Notes: a model not told the origin generated them from the letters alone. Counted from the first letter of the stretch, positions 17,130 through 25,595 are shown. The stretch: 64,000 nucleotides of DNA from Acidobacteriota bacterium (GCA_016196065.1 JACPYL010000010.1:62001-126000), one strand, 5' to 3'. A program made the numbers and translations.

Positions 17130-19316
17130 CTACCGTGCCCTCGCCAGCACCAGCGTCACATCGTCGGGCTGTTCCTTGTCGCCGATCCAGTCATCGACCG
17201 CGGCAGTGACAATCTCTGTAATCCTTGCGAGCGGCAGGTGCCGATTTTCGCGGACCAGGTCAAGCAGTCTCTGTTCTCCGAATTCCCCATAGTCGTTTTC
17301 GGGTTCCGTGACGCCGTCGCTGTAGGCCACAAAAATATCGCCGCGCCGAAGTTGCACGGTTGCTTCTGGATATTGCACATCCGAAAACAATCCCACCACC
17401 GTTCCGCCGCACGTCAGGTACTGGCAGGAGCCGTCTTCCGATATCAGAATCGGCGGCAGGTGTCCGGCATTGCTGTAGGTCAATCGACGGTCGGCTCCAT
17501 CGTAGATTCCCAAGAACAACGTCGCGTACTTTTCCTGCGGCGTGCTGTGGTAAAGCTGGTGATTCAGTAGCCCCAGCAGATTCGCCGACGATGCTTCCGC
17601 CCCTTTAATTTCCGAAGCGAGCATCAGATCGGCGCCGCCCGCCACTCCTGCCGCGACCGGCTCTCGCAGCAGGGGAACACCTTCCAGGCTGTACGCGCGT
17701 ACCGCCGAATGGATGGTCGCCATCAGCAGCGCCGCGGAAATTCCTTTGCCGCTGACGTCGCCTACGGCCAGGATCAGTTTGTCCGAATGCAGCGACAGGA
17801 AATCGTAGTAGTCGCCGCTCACCGTTCTCGCCGGACGGCAGAACCCGTGCACTTCCAGGCTTTCCAGTTGCTCAATCTTCTGCGGAAACAGTGTTGCTTG
17901 CACTTCCTGCGCAATCGCGAGTTCGTTTTCCAGCCGCTGCTTTTCTTTTTGATCGAGAATCAGTTTCTCGATCGAAGCCGTCATCGAATTGAAAGAATTG
18001 GCCAGCGTCGCCAATTGGTCGTTTGATTTGACCTGGATGCGATGACTGAAATCGGCGCGGTTGATGTGCTTGGTAGCTTCGTAAAGCTGAGCGACGGCCG
18101 AAGTGATGCTGCGCGTCAACCGTGTTCCGATGAACAGAGCCAGGAGTTCGATGATTGCGAAAACGATCGCCACAACCAGCAGGATGTATTCGACGCCTCG
18201 CGCAAGGTCTCCCAAGGCCGCGAACAGCCGGTCGTAAAGAATGGACGGCCGCGTTTGTACGCGCACCAGCGCTCCTGCACGTTGCCGTTCGCCGGTCGTG
18301 CCACCCCAGTCAACCACTGACAGGGGCGTGCCAAAGGTGATTTCACGATCGAACAGGCTCGACGAAGCCGGGACCGTTCCGGCAATGAATGTCTGCCCAA
18401 GTTGGTGCGTCTCGCCCGAAACCGTGACTTTGGGCTGCCCCTGGCTGATATCAAGCCCGGTGCGTTTTGGATCCGCAGTTGCTTGACTGGGTGGGGGAGC
18501 GGTCGATGGCGCAGGCGCTGCCGGCTTTTCAACCGTCCCGTAAAGCGTGATTTCCCCGAGGTTGTTGGCAATTTCCTCCATCAGGGAACGATCCAGGGGC
18601 TCACTGGACACGACGTAAACCGGCTCCGCTTTCGTCTTTGCCTGGCTCGCCGCTCGCAGGTACAGGTGATCGTGGTCGCGTACGATCTCGCGAAAGTCTT
18701 CTTTCAGGAAGACTGGAAATGACATCGCAGTCGTACCTGCAGGCCCCGAGCAACTTGGCGGCAGCTGTTTCCCGTGCCAGGCGCAGACCTGGCGCCGCGA
18801 CCAGTCGGCATCATGGGAGCGCATTCCTGCGATGGTTTCACCCGTCGGCCGCTGGTTGCCATCGAACTGCGTGCTCAATTCATTGGCGATAGCACGGTTC
18901 GCCGCTTCCATGCTGCGCAAGTGGCTGGTCATTTCCGACGTGACCACAAAACTGGCAAACTGTCCCGCGAGCAGGTAAAGAGTGACGGTAGAAATCACTA
19001 CCAACAAGACGACCGGGATCACCCCGATAAAAACGTAGGTCACGATCAGCCGGTTGCGCAGCCGCCATAACATCTGGGACCGAAGCCAGCGAAACCCAAC
19101 GATGGTGAACAGGAGAATCGCCAGCCCACTCAGGAAACTGACCCAGCCGCCCAGGCTGCTCGCGACGGCTGGGCTCAGATGCCCACTCAACAACTGGACG
19201 AGAAATATGACGATATCCAGGGCAAGCACGTACACACCGGCACGCGCTGTGCGGGAATCAGGCCACAGGCCGGCGTCCCGCAGCTTGCTCTCGATTTCGA
19301 GTGGTACCAGTCTCAT
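17130..19316 (-). CDS. Membrane-bound PP2C/SpoIIE-type serine phosphatase with HAMP domain
   Basis: The 728-residue product has an N-terminal membrane block (residues about 26-70, then 90-122, LIVTYVFIGVIPVVLLVVIS). A periplasmic sensor-like region of about 240 residues follows, then a further TM helix (ILLVVAIVFAIIELLALFIG) leading into a HAMP linker (TKHINRADFSHRIQVKSNDQ). The C-terminal about 250 residues are a SpoIIE/RsbU PP2C domain: SGDYYDF, LAVGDVSGKGISAALLMAT, YSNAGHLPPIL, FVAYSDGVTEPEN, with metal-binding Asp residues. Such proteins dephosphorylate anti-sigma-factor antagonists, but no such partner is encoded in this window. It sits in a minus-strand run with HIT and RlpA-like genes. 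Confidence 0.93.
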   Translation of the reverse strand: MRLVPLEIESKLRDAGLWPDSRTARAGVYVLALDIVIFLVQLLSGHLSPAVASSLGGWVSFLSGLAILLFTIVGFRWLRSQMLWRLRNRLIVTYVFIGVIPVVLLVVISTVTLYLLAGQFASFVVTSEMTSHLRSMEAANRAIANELSTQFDGNQRPTGETIAGMRSHDADWSRRQVCAWHGKQLPPSCSGPAGTTAMSFPVFLKEDFREIVRDHDHLYLRAASQAKTKAEPVYVVSSEPLDRSLMEEIANNLGEITLYGTVEKPAAPAPSTAPPPSQATADPKRTGLDISQGQPKVTVSGETHQLGQTFIAGTVPASSSLFDREITFGTPLSVVDWGGTTGERQRAGALVRVQTRPSILYDRLFAALGDLARGVEYILLVVAIVFAIIELLALFIGTRLTRSITSAVAQLYEATKHINRADFSHRIQVKSNDQLATLANSFNSMTASIEKLILDQKEKQRLENELAIAQEVQATLFPQKIEQLESLEVHGFCRPARTVSGDYYDFLSLHSDKLILAVGDVSGKGISAALLMATIHSAVRAYSLEGVPLLREPVAAGVAGGADLMLASEIKGAEASSANLLGLLNHQLYHSTPQEKYATLFLGIYDGADRRLTYSNAGHLPPILISEDGSCQYLTCGGTVVGLFSDVQYPEATVQLRRGDIFVAYSDGVTEPENDYGEFGEQRLLDLVRENRHLPLARITEIVTAAVDDWIGDKEQPDDVTLVLARAR

Positions 19317-19348
19317 ACAGGCGCCGATGTCAGCGCATCACTATGTGT

Positions 19349-19549
19349 TCAGATTTCTGGATAAAAATCGAAAAAGGCTTCCAGGCTGGTCTTTAACTGC
19401 TTCTCGATCTCGGCCTTACTGCCCTCCAGCGTATGCATGGTGACATGGGCCTCGCGCCCATTTTTCAACTTCAAGGTCGCGTCTCCGACTTCGGTCAATT
19501 CGTCCGCCGGCAAAAGGCGCAGACCATACACCAGCGTCAGGTTTGCCAT
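19349..19549 (-). CDS. Small protein of unknown function
   Basis: A 66-residue product starting at ATG 19549 (MANLTLVYGLRLLPADELTE); a TTG at 19567 would add six residues. It ends 32 bp before the phosphatase start on the same strand, which suggests co-expression. The composition is balanced, with a predicted strand-rich first half and an amphipathic C-terminal helix (EGSKAEIEKQLKTSLEAFFD). No family recognised. Context and protein-like composition support it, but it could be a chance ORF. Confidence 0.5.
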   Translation of the reverse strand: MANLTLVYGLRLLPADELTEVGDATLKLKNGREAHVTMHTLEGSKAEIEKQLKTSLEAFFDFYPEI

Positions 19550-19590
19550 CCGTAGATTGTAAGCCAAGAGATTTGCAATCGCAGAGAAAT

Positions 19591-19632
19591 GCCCTTTGGG
19601 TGGCGTACCAGTCCACCGCCGCGATCAAGGGC
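19591..19632. repeat. REP-like palindrome (GGGTGGCG...CCGCGAT family)
   Basis: GCCCTT and AAGGGC flank a core GGGTGGCGTACCAG-TCCACCGCCGCGAT-like sequence that resembles the one at 23741-23769. A following segment (19640-19670) contains the word array ACCAACCACTAACCACTAGC. The spacer lies between two minus-strand genes. Confidence 0.5.
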
Positions 19633-19676
19633 GTTTTTGCTAGTCACCAACCACTAACCACTAGCCACTGTTTTAC

Positions 19677-20018
19677 CTACCCCGGCGGCCAATGCAGCGG
19701 TCTTCCCCCCAGCAGGTGCACGTGCATATGAAAGACCGATTGTCCCGCTCCCGGACCGACGTTGAGCACGGTTCGATATCCATTCTCAATCGAACGTTGC
19801 CGGGCAATCTCTGCCGCTGCGAGGTGACAATAGCCAACCAGTTCTGCATCTTCAGCACTAGCTTCTTTCAGTCCGGCGATGTGCTTCTTCGGAATGACCA
19901 GCACGTGGGTGGGAGCTTGTGGGTTGATATCGTCGAATGCGAGCGTGTGTTTGTCTTCATAGACTTTTTTGGAAGGAACTTCGCCGCGCACGATGCGGCA
20001 AAACAAACAATCAGCCAT
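19677..20018 (-). CDS. HIT-family protein (histidine triad nucleotide-binding)
   Basis: The ATG at 20018 gives 113 residues beginning MADCLFCRIVRGEVPSKKVY, the usual HINT/PKCI start; the longer in-frame extension lacks homology-like content. The catalytic histidine triad is HMHVHLLGG near residue 100 (HxHxHxx). The conserved CLFC N-terminal pair often binds zinc. HINT proteins hydrolyse nucleoside phosphoramidates in the cytoplasm. It is downstream of the RlpA-like gene in the minus-strand run. Confidence 0.93.
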   Translation of the reverse strand: MADCLFCRIVRGEVPSKKVYEDKHTLAFDDINPQAPTHVLVIPKKHIAGLKEASAEDAELVGYCHLAAAEIARQRSIENGYRTVLNVGPGAGQSVFHMHVHLLGGRPLHWPPG

Positions 20019-20102
20019 AGCACGTCCATCCTTGGAAGATGTTGGGGCCCTTTCAACGTGGCCTGGGGGAAGGTACAAACGCGTCCTTTGGTGCCTGTCC
20101 TG

Positions 20103-20903
20103 CTAGTCTAACCGAACCAGAAACACCGCGCCCTCGGAAGTTTCCGTTTCGCGTGCCAGTGTTTGTGCGCGTTCGCGATCATCGTCTAATACGCGCACTC
20201 GCACCCACCATCCACCCGCCGGACTCGCAAAGTGCAGCACTTTCGCTGTCCGATACCGACGCTGTAGATGCTCCATCAAGTCTGTCGCGTTCTTCTCTTC
20301 GCCGATGGAACCGATCTGGACCGCCCAGCGCCCGCCCGTATCCAGCGGAGCCGGAACCTGCAACACTTCCAGTCGGACTCGTGCCACGCCCGGCTGATAG
20401 ACATCGAGCGCCTTCGCCGCAGCCAGCGACAGATCGAGAATGCGTCCTTCGACAAATGGTCCGCGATCCGTAATGCGCACCACCGCTGCGTGTCCCGTCT
20501 TTACGTTGGTCACGCGCACAATCGATCCCAGCGGCAGCGTCAGATGCGCCGCAGTCATCGCATGCATGTTGTAGACTTCGCCGTTTGACCCGCGCCGGTT
20601 GTGGTACGGCGCGCCATACCAGCTCGCCATCCCGGTCTCTTCAAAGACGGGCTTAGTTCCCGCCGGAACCGCGAGGCGCTCGTCCTGATCATCGCTATCT
20701 TGATTTCTATCGTTATCGGCGACGGTCGGCGAATCACTTGGGGGATTTCCGGTTGTCGATGCCGGCGCTGGCAGAGTGGGCGGCGAAGGCACGCGAACTT
20801 GCGTCTTCTTGTGTCCCCCGCAACCGCTGAGCAGAACCGTAACCACCAGCAGAAAAAGGGTAGAAGTCGCGACGCCCCAACGTTGATTGGGAATAAACCT
20901 CAG
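20103..20903 (-). CDS. RlpA-like septal-ring lipoprotein with SPOR domain; start codon uncertain
   Basis: The product has a lipoprotein signal (STLFLLVVTVLLSGC, lipobox LSGC). A Pro/Asp-rich linker follows, then a double-psi beta-barrel typical of RlpA (GMASWYGAPYHNRRGSNGE, VRITDRGPFVEGRILDLS). A C-terminal SPOR domain (GGRWAVQIGSIGEEKNATDL) binds denuded septal peptidoglycan. RlpA proteins are lytic transglycosylases or septal peptidoglycan binders. No ATG, GTG or TTG lies between the end of the upstream small gene and the signal peptide. I place the start at a CTG overlapping that gene's TGA (CTGA); ATT at 20894 is another possibility. The frame stays open upstream to 21212. Confidence 0.85.
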   Translation of the reverse strand: MRFIPNQRWGVATSTLFLLVVTVLLSGCGGHKKTQVRVPSPPTLPAPASTTGNPPSDSPTVADNDRNQDSDDQDERLAVPAGTKPVFEETGMASWYGAPYHNRRGSNGEVYNMHAMTAAHLTLPLGSIVRVTNVKTGHAAVVRITDRGPFVEGRILDLSLAAAKALDVYQPGVARVRLEVLQVPAPLDTGGRWAVQIGSIGEEKNATDLMEHLQRRYRTAKVLHFASPAGGWWVRVRVLDDDRERAQTLARETETSEGAVFLVRLD

Positions 20904-21124
20904 AGGTGCTTCGATTGCGTTTCCAGATAGTCCGCGAACTCGGCCAGTTTCACGGCTGCCGTCCGCAGCGCCTTCGAGGAATGCGTGCGCACTGCCGGCA
21001 CCACTTCGTCGTTGAGATAGACAACCAGATTGGCAGTCTCTTTCTCCAGGGTCTCGGCGATATTCGTTACCGAGCGATTGAAGCGTGCGGAAGCGTCTTC
21101 CACCTTGCGGTCGAATTCGGTCAT
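20900..21124 (-). CDS. Short amphipathic helical protein upstream of the RlpA-like gene
   Basis: A 74-residue protein (MTEFDRKVEDASARFNRSVT) preceded by AGGACACGT-ATG. It is almost wholly helical, charged and without Cys, with heptad-like spacing (ETLEKETANLVVYLNDEVVP, AVKLAEFADYLETQSKHL), so a coiled-coil or membrane-surface helix is likely. It overlaps the proposed RlpA start by four bases, implying translational coupling. Function unknown. Confidence 0.7.
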   Translation of the reverse strand: MTEFDRKVEDASARFNRSVTNIAETLEKETANLVVYLNDEVVPAVRTHSSKALRTAAVKLAEFADYLETQSKHL

Positions 21125-21240
21125 ACGTGTCCTGCCGGAATATGTCAGTCGTCACGCGGTTGTCGCGGTCACCAGGCACTTTCATTATCGTGTCCCACTC
21201 CCGCCGGGTCAATGCCCGCGAATCCCATCCGCCACCATTG

Positions 21241-21347
21241 AGGTCAAAGGTGAGAGGTCAGATTGCAGAGGTTAGAATTCCCGGAGCCATGCGGTCCCGC
21301 CTTGTGAGGCTTTTACCTACGCAATTCGACCTCTCACCTCTAACCTT
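21241..21347. repeat. Word-array inverted repeat
   Basis: The left arm (21241-21266, words AGGTCAAAGG, TGAGAGGTCAG) and the right arm (21321-21347, words GACCTCTCACC, TCTAACC) are complementary at about 22 of 26 positions, separated by about 54 bases. It lies in the divergent spacer between the small helical protein and the NTF2-like lipoprotein. Confidence 0.7.
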
Positions 21348-21363
21348 AAGTTACAATCTCCGC

Positions 21364-21810
21364 ATGCGCCTGAGGCTCGCAGCGGTTCCGCTCCTTCTTT
21401 CTTTGATGCTCGGACTGGCCTGCACTATCGCTAAAGAACGTCCCGCTCGCACATTCTCAGAAGCCACCGGCGGCGAAGCTCTGGAACGTATTTTCTGGAA
21501 GCAGATTCAAGCCCACAATGGAACCGAGATTGAACGCATTCTTGCGTCCAACTACGTAGGAGTCGCCCCGGGAGCATCCCTCGATCGCGCCGCTGCCCTT
21601 GAGCAGTACCGCCAATGGAATCTGACTGACTACTCCATCGGTGACATGAAGACCGAAATGAATGGCCCGACTTTCATCGTGACCTACAGCATCACCCTGA
21701 ACGGAACTGCCGCCGGCCAGCCGATCCCGTCCCCGCAACACATGATGACCGTGTGGCATCAACACAAGTCCGGATGGATGGTCATCGCGCACAGTGCCAG
21801 CCAACCGTAG
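21364..21810 (+). CDS. Lipoprotein with NTF2/SnoaL-like (DUF4440-type) domain
   Basis: The ATG at 21364 gives 148 residues with a lipoprotein signal (LAAVPLLLSLMLGLAC, lipobox LGLAC). The mature part has the cone-shaped NTF2-like pattern: a first helix with IFWKQIQAHNGTEIERIL, then NYVGVAPGASLDRAAALEQY, and strands ending in HMMTVWHQHKSGWMVIAHSA. Such domains bind small hydrophobic ligands or are catalytically inert. The stop (TAG) directly abuts the ATG of mutY, so the two are likely co-translated although functionally unrelated. Confidence 0.8.
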   Translation: MRLRLAAVPLLLSLMLGLACTIAKERPARTFSEATGGEALERIFWKQIQAHNGTEIERILASNYVGVAPGASLDRAAALEQYRQWNLTDYSIGDMKTEMNGPTFIVTYSITLNGTAAGQPIPSPQHMMTVWHQHKSGWMVIAHSASQP

Positions 21811-22992
21811 ATGTCAGCGTCACCAACAACTGCATCCGTAAAGACGCAGCGTGCCGCGCCTCCCGCACTTGGCAAGAACCTCCCCAGCTTCCGTCGCGCT
21901 CTTCTCCGTTGGTATGACGCCAATCATCGCGATCTTCCGTGGCGCAGGACCCGGGATCCCTACCGCATCTGGATCTCCGAGATCATGCTGCAACAGACAC
22001 GCGTGGCCGCGGTCCTCGAACACTACCGTCTTTTTCTGGAGCGCTTTCCCGACATAAGAGCGCTGGCCGCCGCTCCCGAAAGCGCCGTCCTCGCCGCCTG
22101 GAGCGGCCTCGGCTACTACCGTCGCGCTCGCATGATGCGCCAGTGCGCGCAGAAACTCGTGGAAGAAAATGGCGGCTGTTTTCCTGCAACGTCGCTCGCC
22201 CTCCAGTCTCTTCCCGGTATTGGACGCTACACTGCCGCCGCCATTGCCAGCATTGCCTTCGGCGAACCGATAGCGGTGGTGGATGGCAACGTCGAACGCG
22301 TCCTCGAACGCATCGCCGGCCGCCAACGAACGAAAAAAGAATTCTGGCAGCAGGCACAGGCCTTGCTCGAAGAATCACGCCCCGCAGATTTCAACCAGTC
22401 CATGATGGAACTGGGTGCACTGGTATGCACATCCCGTCAACCGAAATGTAATGTCTGTCCGATCCGCAAGTGGTGTGCGACACGAGGCGAAGTCCCACGC
22501 ACCCAACTGCAGTCAGGCCAGTCCAAGAAAGAAATCTGGTACACGCTGGAGGAACGCGGCCAACGCCTTCGTCTGATCCAGCGCCCCGCGAACGTGTCCC
22601 TCATGGCCGGCATGTGGGAGTTACCTGAGGCACTTCCGACGGTCGCTTCCCGATCCAAGTCCGGCGCAGGCACCAAGGTCGATGCAACTAACGGCGACGC
22701 TCTCAACTCCACAACCCGATCCGCCAAGCCAGCCGCGAAGCGGCGCAAGCCTACAGCCCACGGCGCAAGCCGTGGGTCACCGGCGGGTCATGACAAAGCC
22801 CCAAACGGGCGAAAGAGACTCTCCGCCGCCCCCTGGAGAACCTTTCGCCATTCCATCACCACCACCAACTACACCGTCCACGTAGTCCGCGGACGCGCCA
22901 CCCATGGCAAGTGGGTCGCAATCGCAAAAATTTCCGATCTCCCCATCACCGGCCTGACGCGTAAAATCCTAAAAGCAGCCGGGATCATCTAA
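21811..22992 (+). CDS. mutY: A/G-specific adenine glycosylase
   Basis: The 393-residue protein matches MutY. The catalytic Glu is in WISEIMLQQTRV, the HhH motif is LPGIGRYTAAAIAS, and the catalytic Asp is in VVDGNVERVL. A [4Fe-4S] cluster is formed by C-x6-C-x2-C-x5-C (CTSRQPKCNVCPIRKWC). It removes adenine mispaired with 8-oxoguanine. The C-terminal NUDIX-like domain starts near residue 245 (EIWYTLEERGQRLRLIQRP) and is interrupted by a low-complexity insert (about 285-335) containing a perfect palindrome in frame. The start ATG immediately follows the previous stop. Confidence 0.96.
   Translation: MSASPTTASVKTQRAAPPALGKNLPSFRRALLRWYDANHRDLPWRRTRDPYRIWISEIMLQQTRVAAVLEHYRLFLERFPDIRALAAAPESAVLAAWSGLGYYRRARMMRQCAQKLVEENGGCFPATSLALQSLPGIGRYTAAAIASIAFGEPIAVVDGNVERVLERIAGRQRTKKEFWQQAQALLEESRPADFNQSMMELGALVCTSRQPKCNVCPIRKWCATRGEVPRTQLQSGQSKKEIWYTLEERGQRLRLIQRPANVSLMAGMWELPEALPTVASRSKSGAGTKVDATNGDALNSTTRSAKPAAKRRKPTAHGASRGSPAGHDKAPNGRKRLSAAPWRTFRHSITTTNYTVHVVRGRATHGKWVAIAKISDLPITGLTRKILKAAGII
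22757..22776. repeat. Palindromic element inside mutY
   Basis: CCCACGGCGCAAGCCGTGGG is an 8-bp perfect stem with a GCAA tetraloop. It codes in frame for part of the linker within the MutY C-terminal domain (residues about 316-322, AHGASRG). The flanking codons are also unlike the rest of the gene (many Lys, Arg, Ala, Pro). A similar compact GC palindrome elsewhere in the window lies in a spacer. Confidence 0.8.
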
Positions 22993-23091
22993 AGGAACGG
23001 GGATTAACAAGAGTTCCTGATACCTGACACCTAAGACCTGGCACCTGCTCCTATGACTTTTCTCGATCGCATTTTCGGAGGTTCCAAAAGC

Positions 23092-23589
23092 ATGGCCGCA
23101 TTGTCCGCCGGAACGAAAGCGCCGGATATCACCCTGAGCGCTGTTGATGGCGCAACCTTTTCTTTGCAGGACGCACTGAAGAAGGGTCCGGTGGTGGCCG
23201 TGTTCTTCAAGATCTCGTGTCCGGTATGCCAGTACGCGTTTCCATTTTTTGAACGACTCCACCAGGCCCACGGCGATAAGAACATCGCCATCGTCGGCAT
23301 TTCGCAGGACGACAAGCGCAACACCGGCAGTTTCCTGAAGCAGTACGGCATCACCTTCCCGACTCTACTCGACGATCCCAAGGGCTATGCCGTCTCGAAT
23401 GCTTATGGCCTGACCAACGTCCCCACCTGGTTCCTCATCGGACAGGACGGCGAAATTGAAATCTCCAGCGTTGGATGGGTGAAGAAAGACGTCGAAGACC
23501 TGAACCGCAAACTATCAGACCTGCAGAAGACCCCGCCACCAGCGCTCTTCAAGCCCGGAGAAGAAGTCCGCGACTTCCGCGCTGGTTGA
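23092..23589 (+). CDS. Peroxiredoxin/TlpA-like thiol oxidoreductase
   Basis: The ATG at 23092 follows GGAGG by 10 bases and gives 165 residues; an upstream in-frame ATG at 23053 would add 13 residues but has no ribosome site. The thioredoxin fold is shown by GTKAPDITLSAVDGATFSLQ, the active-site CPVC in FFKISCPVCQYAFPFF, cis-Pro region NVPTWFLIGQDGEI. It is closest to the AhpC/TSA-TlpA group. No signal peptide, so it likely acts in the cytoplasm. The neighbouring gene is a thioredoxin-reductase-like flavoprotein, a plausible redox partner, but separated by 358 bp. Confidence 0.85.
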   Translation: MAALSAGTKAPDITLSAVDGATFSLQDALKKGPVVAVFFKISCPVCQYAFPFFERLHQAHGDKNIAIVGISQDDKRNTGSFLKQYGITFPTLLDDPKGYAVSNAYGLTNVPTWFLIGQDGEIEISSVGWVKKDVEDLNRKLSDLQKTPPPALFKPGEEVRDFRAG

Positions 23590-23947
23590 GGCTCTAAAAA
23601 CTAATCCCGCGGTCGCGGGACCACCTAACAAGGAAAAGAAACAATCGGTAGAGACGCGGCTTGCCGCGTTTCCCTTTCGCTCGCGATTCGCGTTCAGGCG
23701 TCAATGCTCGACGAGTCCACAACGAACCTGGGCTTGCTTTTGGGTGGCGCAGCGGTTCACCGCTGCGATCCATGCCATGATCTGGCGATCACACGAGCTA
23801 AGACCTCGCCCGGTTCGCTCGTGCCAGTTGTTGGTGATATGGCGATTTTTCGCCAACTACGAGGCAAGGTTCCTAGTTGTCGAGTTGCCAAGAAATGGTC
23901 CACAATCGTCGGGAATCGGTGACGTTGTTCCCGAAATCTGGGTTGCC
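23590..23947. other. Repeat-rich spacer between redoxin and flavoprotein genes
   Basis: No gene is supported here. It holds a palindrome TCCCGCGGTCGCGGGA (about 23606), a GAGACGCGGC-TT-GCCGCG copy (23651-23672), a perfect GCAGCGG-TTCA-CCGCTGC hairpin (23749-23766) inside a GGGTGGCGCAGCGG-type REP, and a dispersed repeat at 23827-23860 also found at 56608-56641. Confidence 0.7.
23827..23860. repeat. Dispersed 34-base repeat, copy 1
   Basis: Shares about 28 of 34 positions with 56608-56641, including the conserved core ATGGCGATTTTTC. The core can fold as GGCGA-TTTT-TCGCC in this copy. In copy 2 the right-hand pairing partner changes, with TGGTG and CACCA pairing instead. Confidence 0.55.
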
Positions 23948-24859
23948 ATGAGTTATGACGTAATCGTTGTTGGGGGCAGTTTTGCGGGCTTGTCTGCCGC
24001 TCTTCAATTGGCGCGCGCGCGCAGGCGCGTGCTGGTCTTAGATTCCGGAAAGCCGCGCAACCGTTTCGCACGATTCGCTCACGGCTTTTTCGGCCACGAT
24101 GGACAGCCGCCTTCAGCCATGCTCGCGAACGCACGGTCGCAACTGCTCTCCTACGGTACCGTTTCATTCGCCGGAGATCTGGCAACCGATGCAGCCAGCA
24201 TCGGTAAGGAATATACCGTCACAGCGGCCGATGGCACGGTGCACACTGCCTCTCGCTTGATTCTGGCCACCGGCGTGAGTGACGATCTCTCAACTATTCC
24301 AGGGTTGCAGGAGCGCTGGGGCATTAGCATGCTCCACTGTTTCTACTGTCATGGGTACGAAGTGGCGGGACGACGCCTTGGCGTTCTAGCGGCTAATGAT
24401 CGGTCTTTACAGACGGCAATGCTTCTCCCGGACTGGAGCGAGCACGTCACACTCTTTACCAACGGCGTGCTTACATTGAGCCCTGAGCAACTAGCTAGGC
24501 TACGCACACGCAGAGTTTCAGTTGAAGACGTACCAGTGGTTGGCCTGCTCGGAGACGCACCGGCTCTCTCGGGGCTCCGCCTGGACGACGGGCGCATCAC
24601 TCCCGTCGATGCAGTCTTTATCAGCCCTTGCACCCGTATGGCCAGCCCGCTCGCTGAACAGCTTGGTTGCGAATTTGAAGAAGGCCCGTCTGGGCCGTTT
24701 ATCCGCACGGGTGCGGATAAGCAGACCACCGTACGCGGTGTTTACGCTGCGGGCGATGCAGCCCGTCCGGGGCACAACGCCTCGTGGGCCGCTGCTGATG
24801 GAGTTATGGCGGGAATTTCCGCTCACCAATCCCTTACTCTGGCTCAGCCCGCGTGTTAG
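23948..24859 (+). CDS. NAD(P)/FAD-dependent oxidoreductase, thioredoxin-reductase-like
   Basis: The ATG at 23948 gives 303 residues beginning with the FAD dinucleotide-binding motif VIVVGGSFAGLSAAL (GxGxxG variant GGSFAG). An active-site-like CxxC is present as HCFYCHGYE near residue 135, and a C-terminal FAD motif GVYAAGDAARPGHNASWAAA closes the protein. The size and order match the thioredoxin-reductase-fold family. The usual NADPH motif GGGDSA is not obvious (RLGVLAANDRSLQ takes its place), so the electron donor may differ. A role in thiol redox reactions is inferred. Confidence 0.87.
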   Translation: MSYDVIVVGGSFAGLSAALQLARARRRVLVLDSGKPRNRFARFAHGFFGHDGQPPSAMLANARSQLLSYGTVSFAGDLATDAASIGKEYTVTAADGTVHTASRLILATGVSDDLSTIPGLQERWGISMLHCFYCHGYEVAGRRLGVLAANDRSLQTAMLLPDWSEHVTLFTNGVLTLSPEQLARLRTRRVSVEDVPVVGLLGDAPALSGLRLDDGRITPVDAVFISPCTRMASPLAEQLGCEFEEGPSGPFIRTGADKQTTVRGVYAAGDAARPGHNASWAAADGVMAGISAHQSLTLAQPAC

Positions 24860-24987
24860 CAGCCATCGCCAGATCCTGGGGTGCGGTCAATGAGTGTAAT
24901 CGCGATGTTACGTCAACCACCGTCGCAGAAGGCTGTTAGTCTCGGGGTGTAATCAGATTTCAAACCCCATTTTGGAGAAGCCATCCC

Positions 24988-25385
24988 GTGCATACGAAGA
25001 TGCTCATGCGCCTAAGCTCGTTGTTTCTTGGGATTCTGGGGCTTGCAGCTTCTTTTATGCCGCAGGAAATTCTGGCCCATTATGGGGCGCGTTCGAGTGG
25101 ACTAGGTGTCGACTAGGTGTCTTGCTGTTGCAAGTTGTGGGTGCGCTGTATCTGGGGTTCGCCGTTCTGAACTGGATGGCCCGTGACATCCTCATCGGCG
25201 GTATTTATGCGCGTCCGGTAGCACTCGGCAACTTCCTCCACTTCGGTATCGTGGGGCTCACTGTGTGGAAGGCAATCGCCAGTGGGGCGTCCAGGGGCAG
25301 CGACATCGTCGCGGGGGCAATCGTTTATTCGGTCTTTGCGGTGTGGTTTGGTTTGATCGTGTTTACTCATCCAACGAAGCAATGA
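24988..25385 (+). pseudogene. Small four-helix membrane protein broken by an 11-bp duplication
   Basis: A GTG at 24988 with GGAG upstream starts MHTKMLMRLSSLFLGILGLA and reads for 42 codons to a TAG at 25114. A second frame from 25122 to 25385 continues as LLLQVVGALYLGFAVLNWMA with further hydrophobic helices to a TGA at 25383. The two halves are separated by a direct tandem duplication of GACTAGGTGTC (25100-25110 and 25111-25121). Removing one copy joins both halves in one frame with about 125 codons. This is strong evidence for a recent frameshift, whether biological or a sequencing/assembly error. The family is a small DoxX-like polytopic protein; the exact function is unknown. Confidence 0.85.
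25100..25121. repeat. 11-bp tandem duplication
   Basis: Two exact copies of GACTAGGTGTC adjoin with no spacer, inside the coding region of the membrane-protein gene, shifting its frame. Confidence 0.95.
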
Positions 25386-25595
25386 GGAGGCAGCACGGTT
25401 TCACCGCTTTCTCGCCGCTGACGTTAACAGGCGTTAGCACCAACTACCCCCTTTGGCCTCTCGCTCGGCGCCATTTGCGTCTCGGCAGTGCAAGGTCTTG
25501 ATTTCCTCCGCCGTACTACCACCGTAACTCGCTCCCGCACTCCAATCCTTTACAATCGGTCCACATCCGATTTCGATAAATTCAGGGGTTTCTGC

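Noticed and set aside
20904-21212. N-terminal extension of the RlpA-like protein
   Set aside because: It overlaps the small helical gene, is Arg/Gly-rich without motif and would place the lipoprotein signal over 110 residues inside the protein. Kept only as a possible frameshift fusion.
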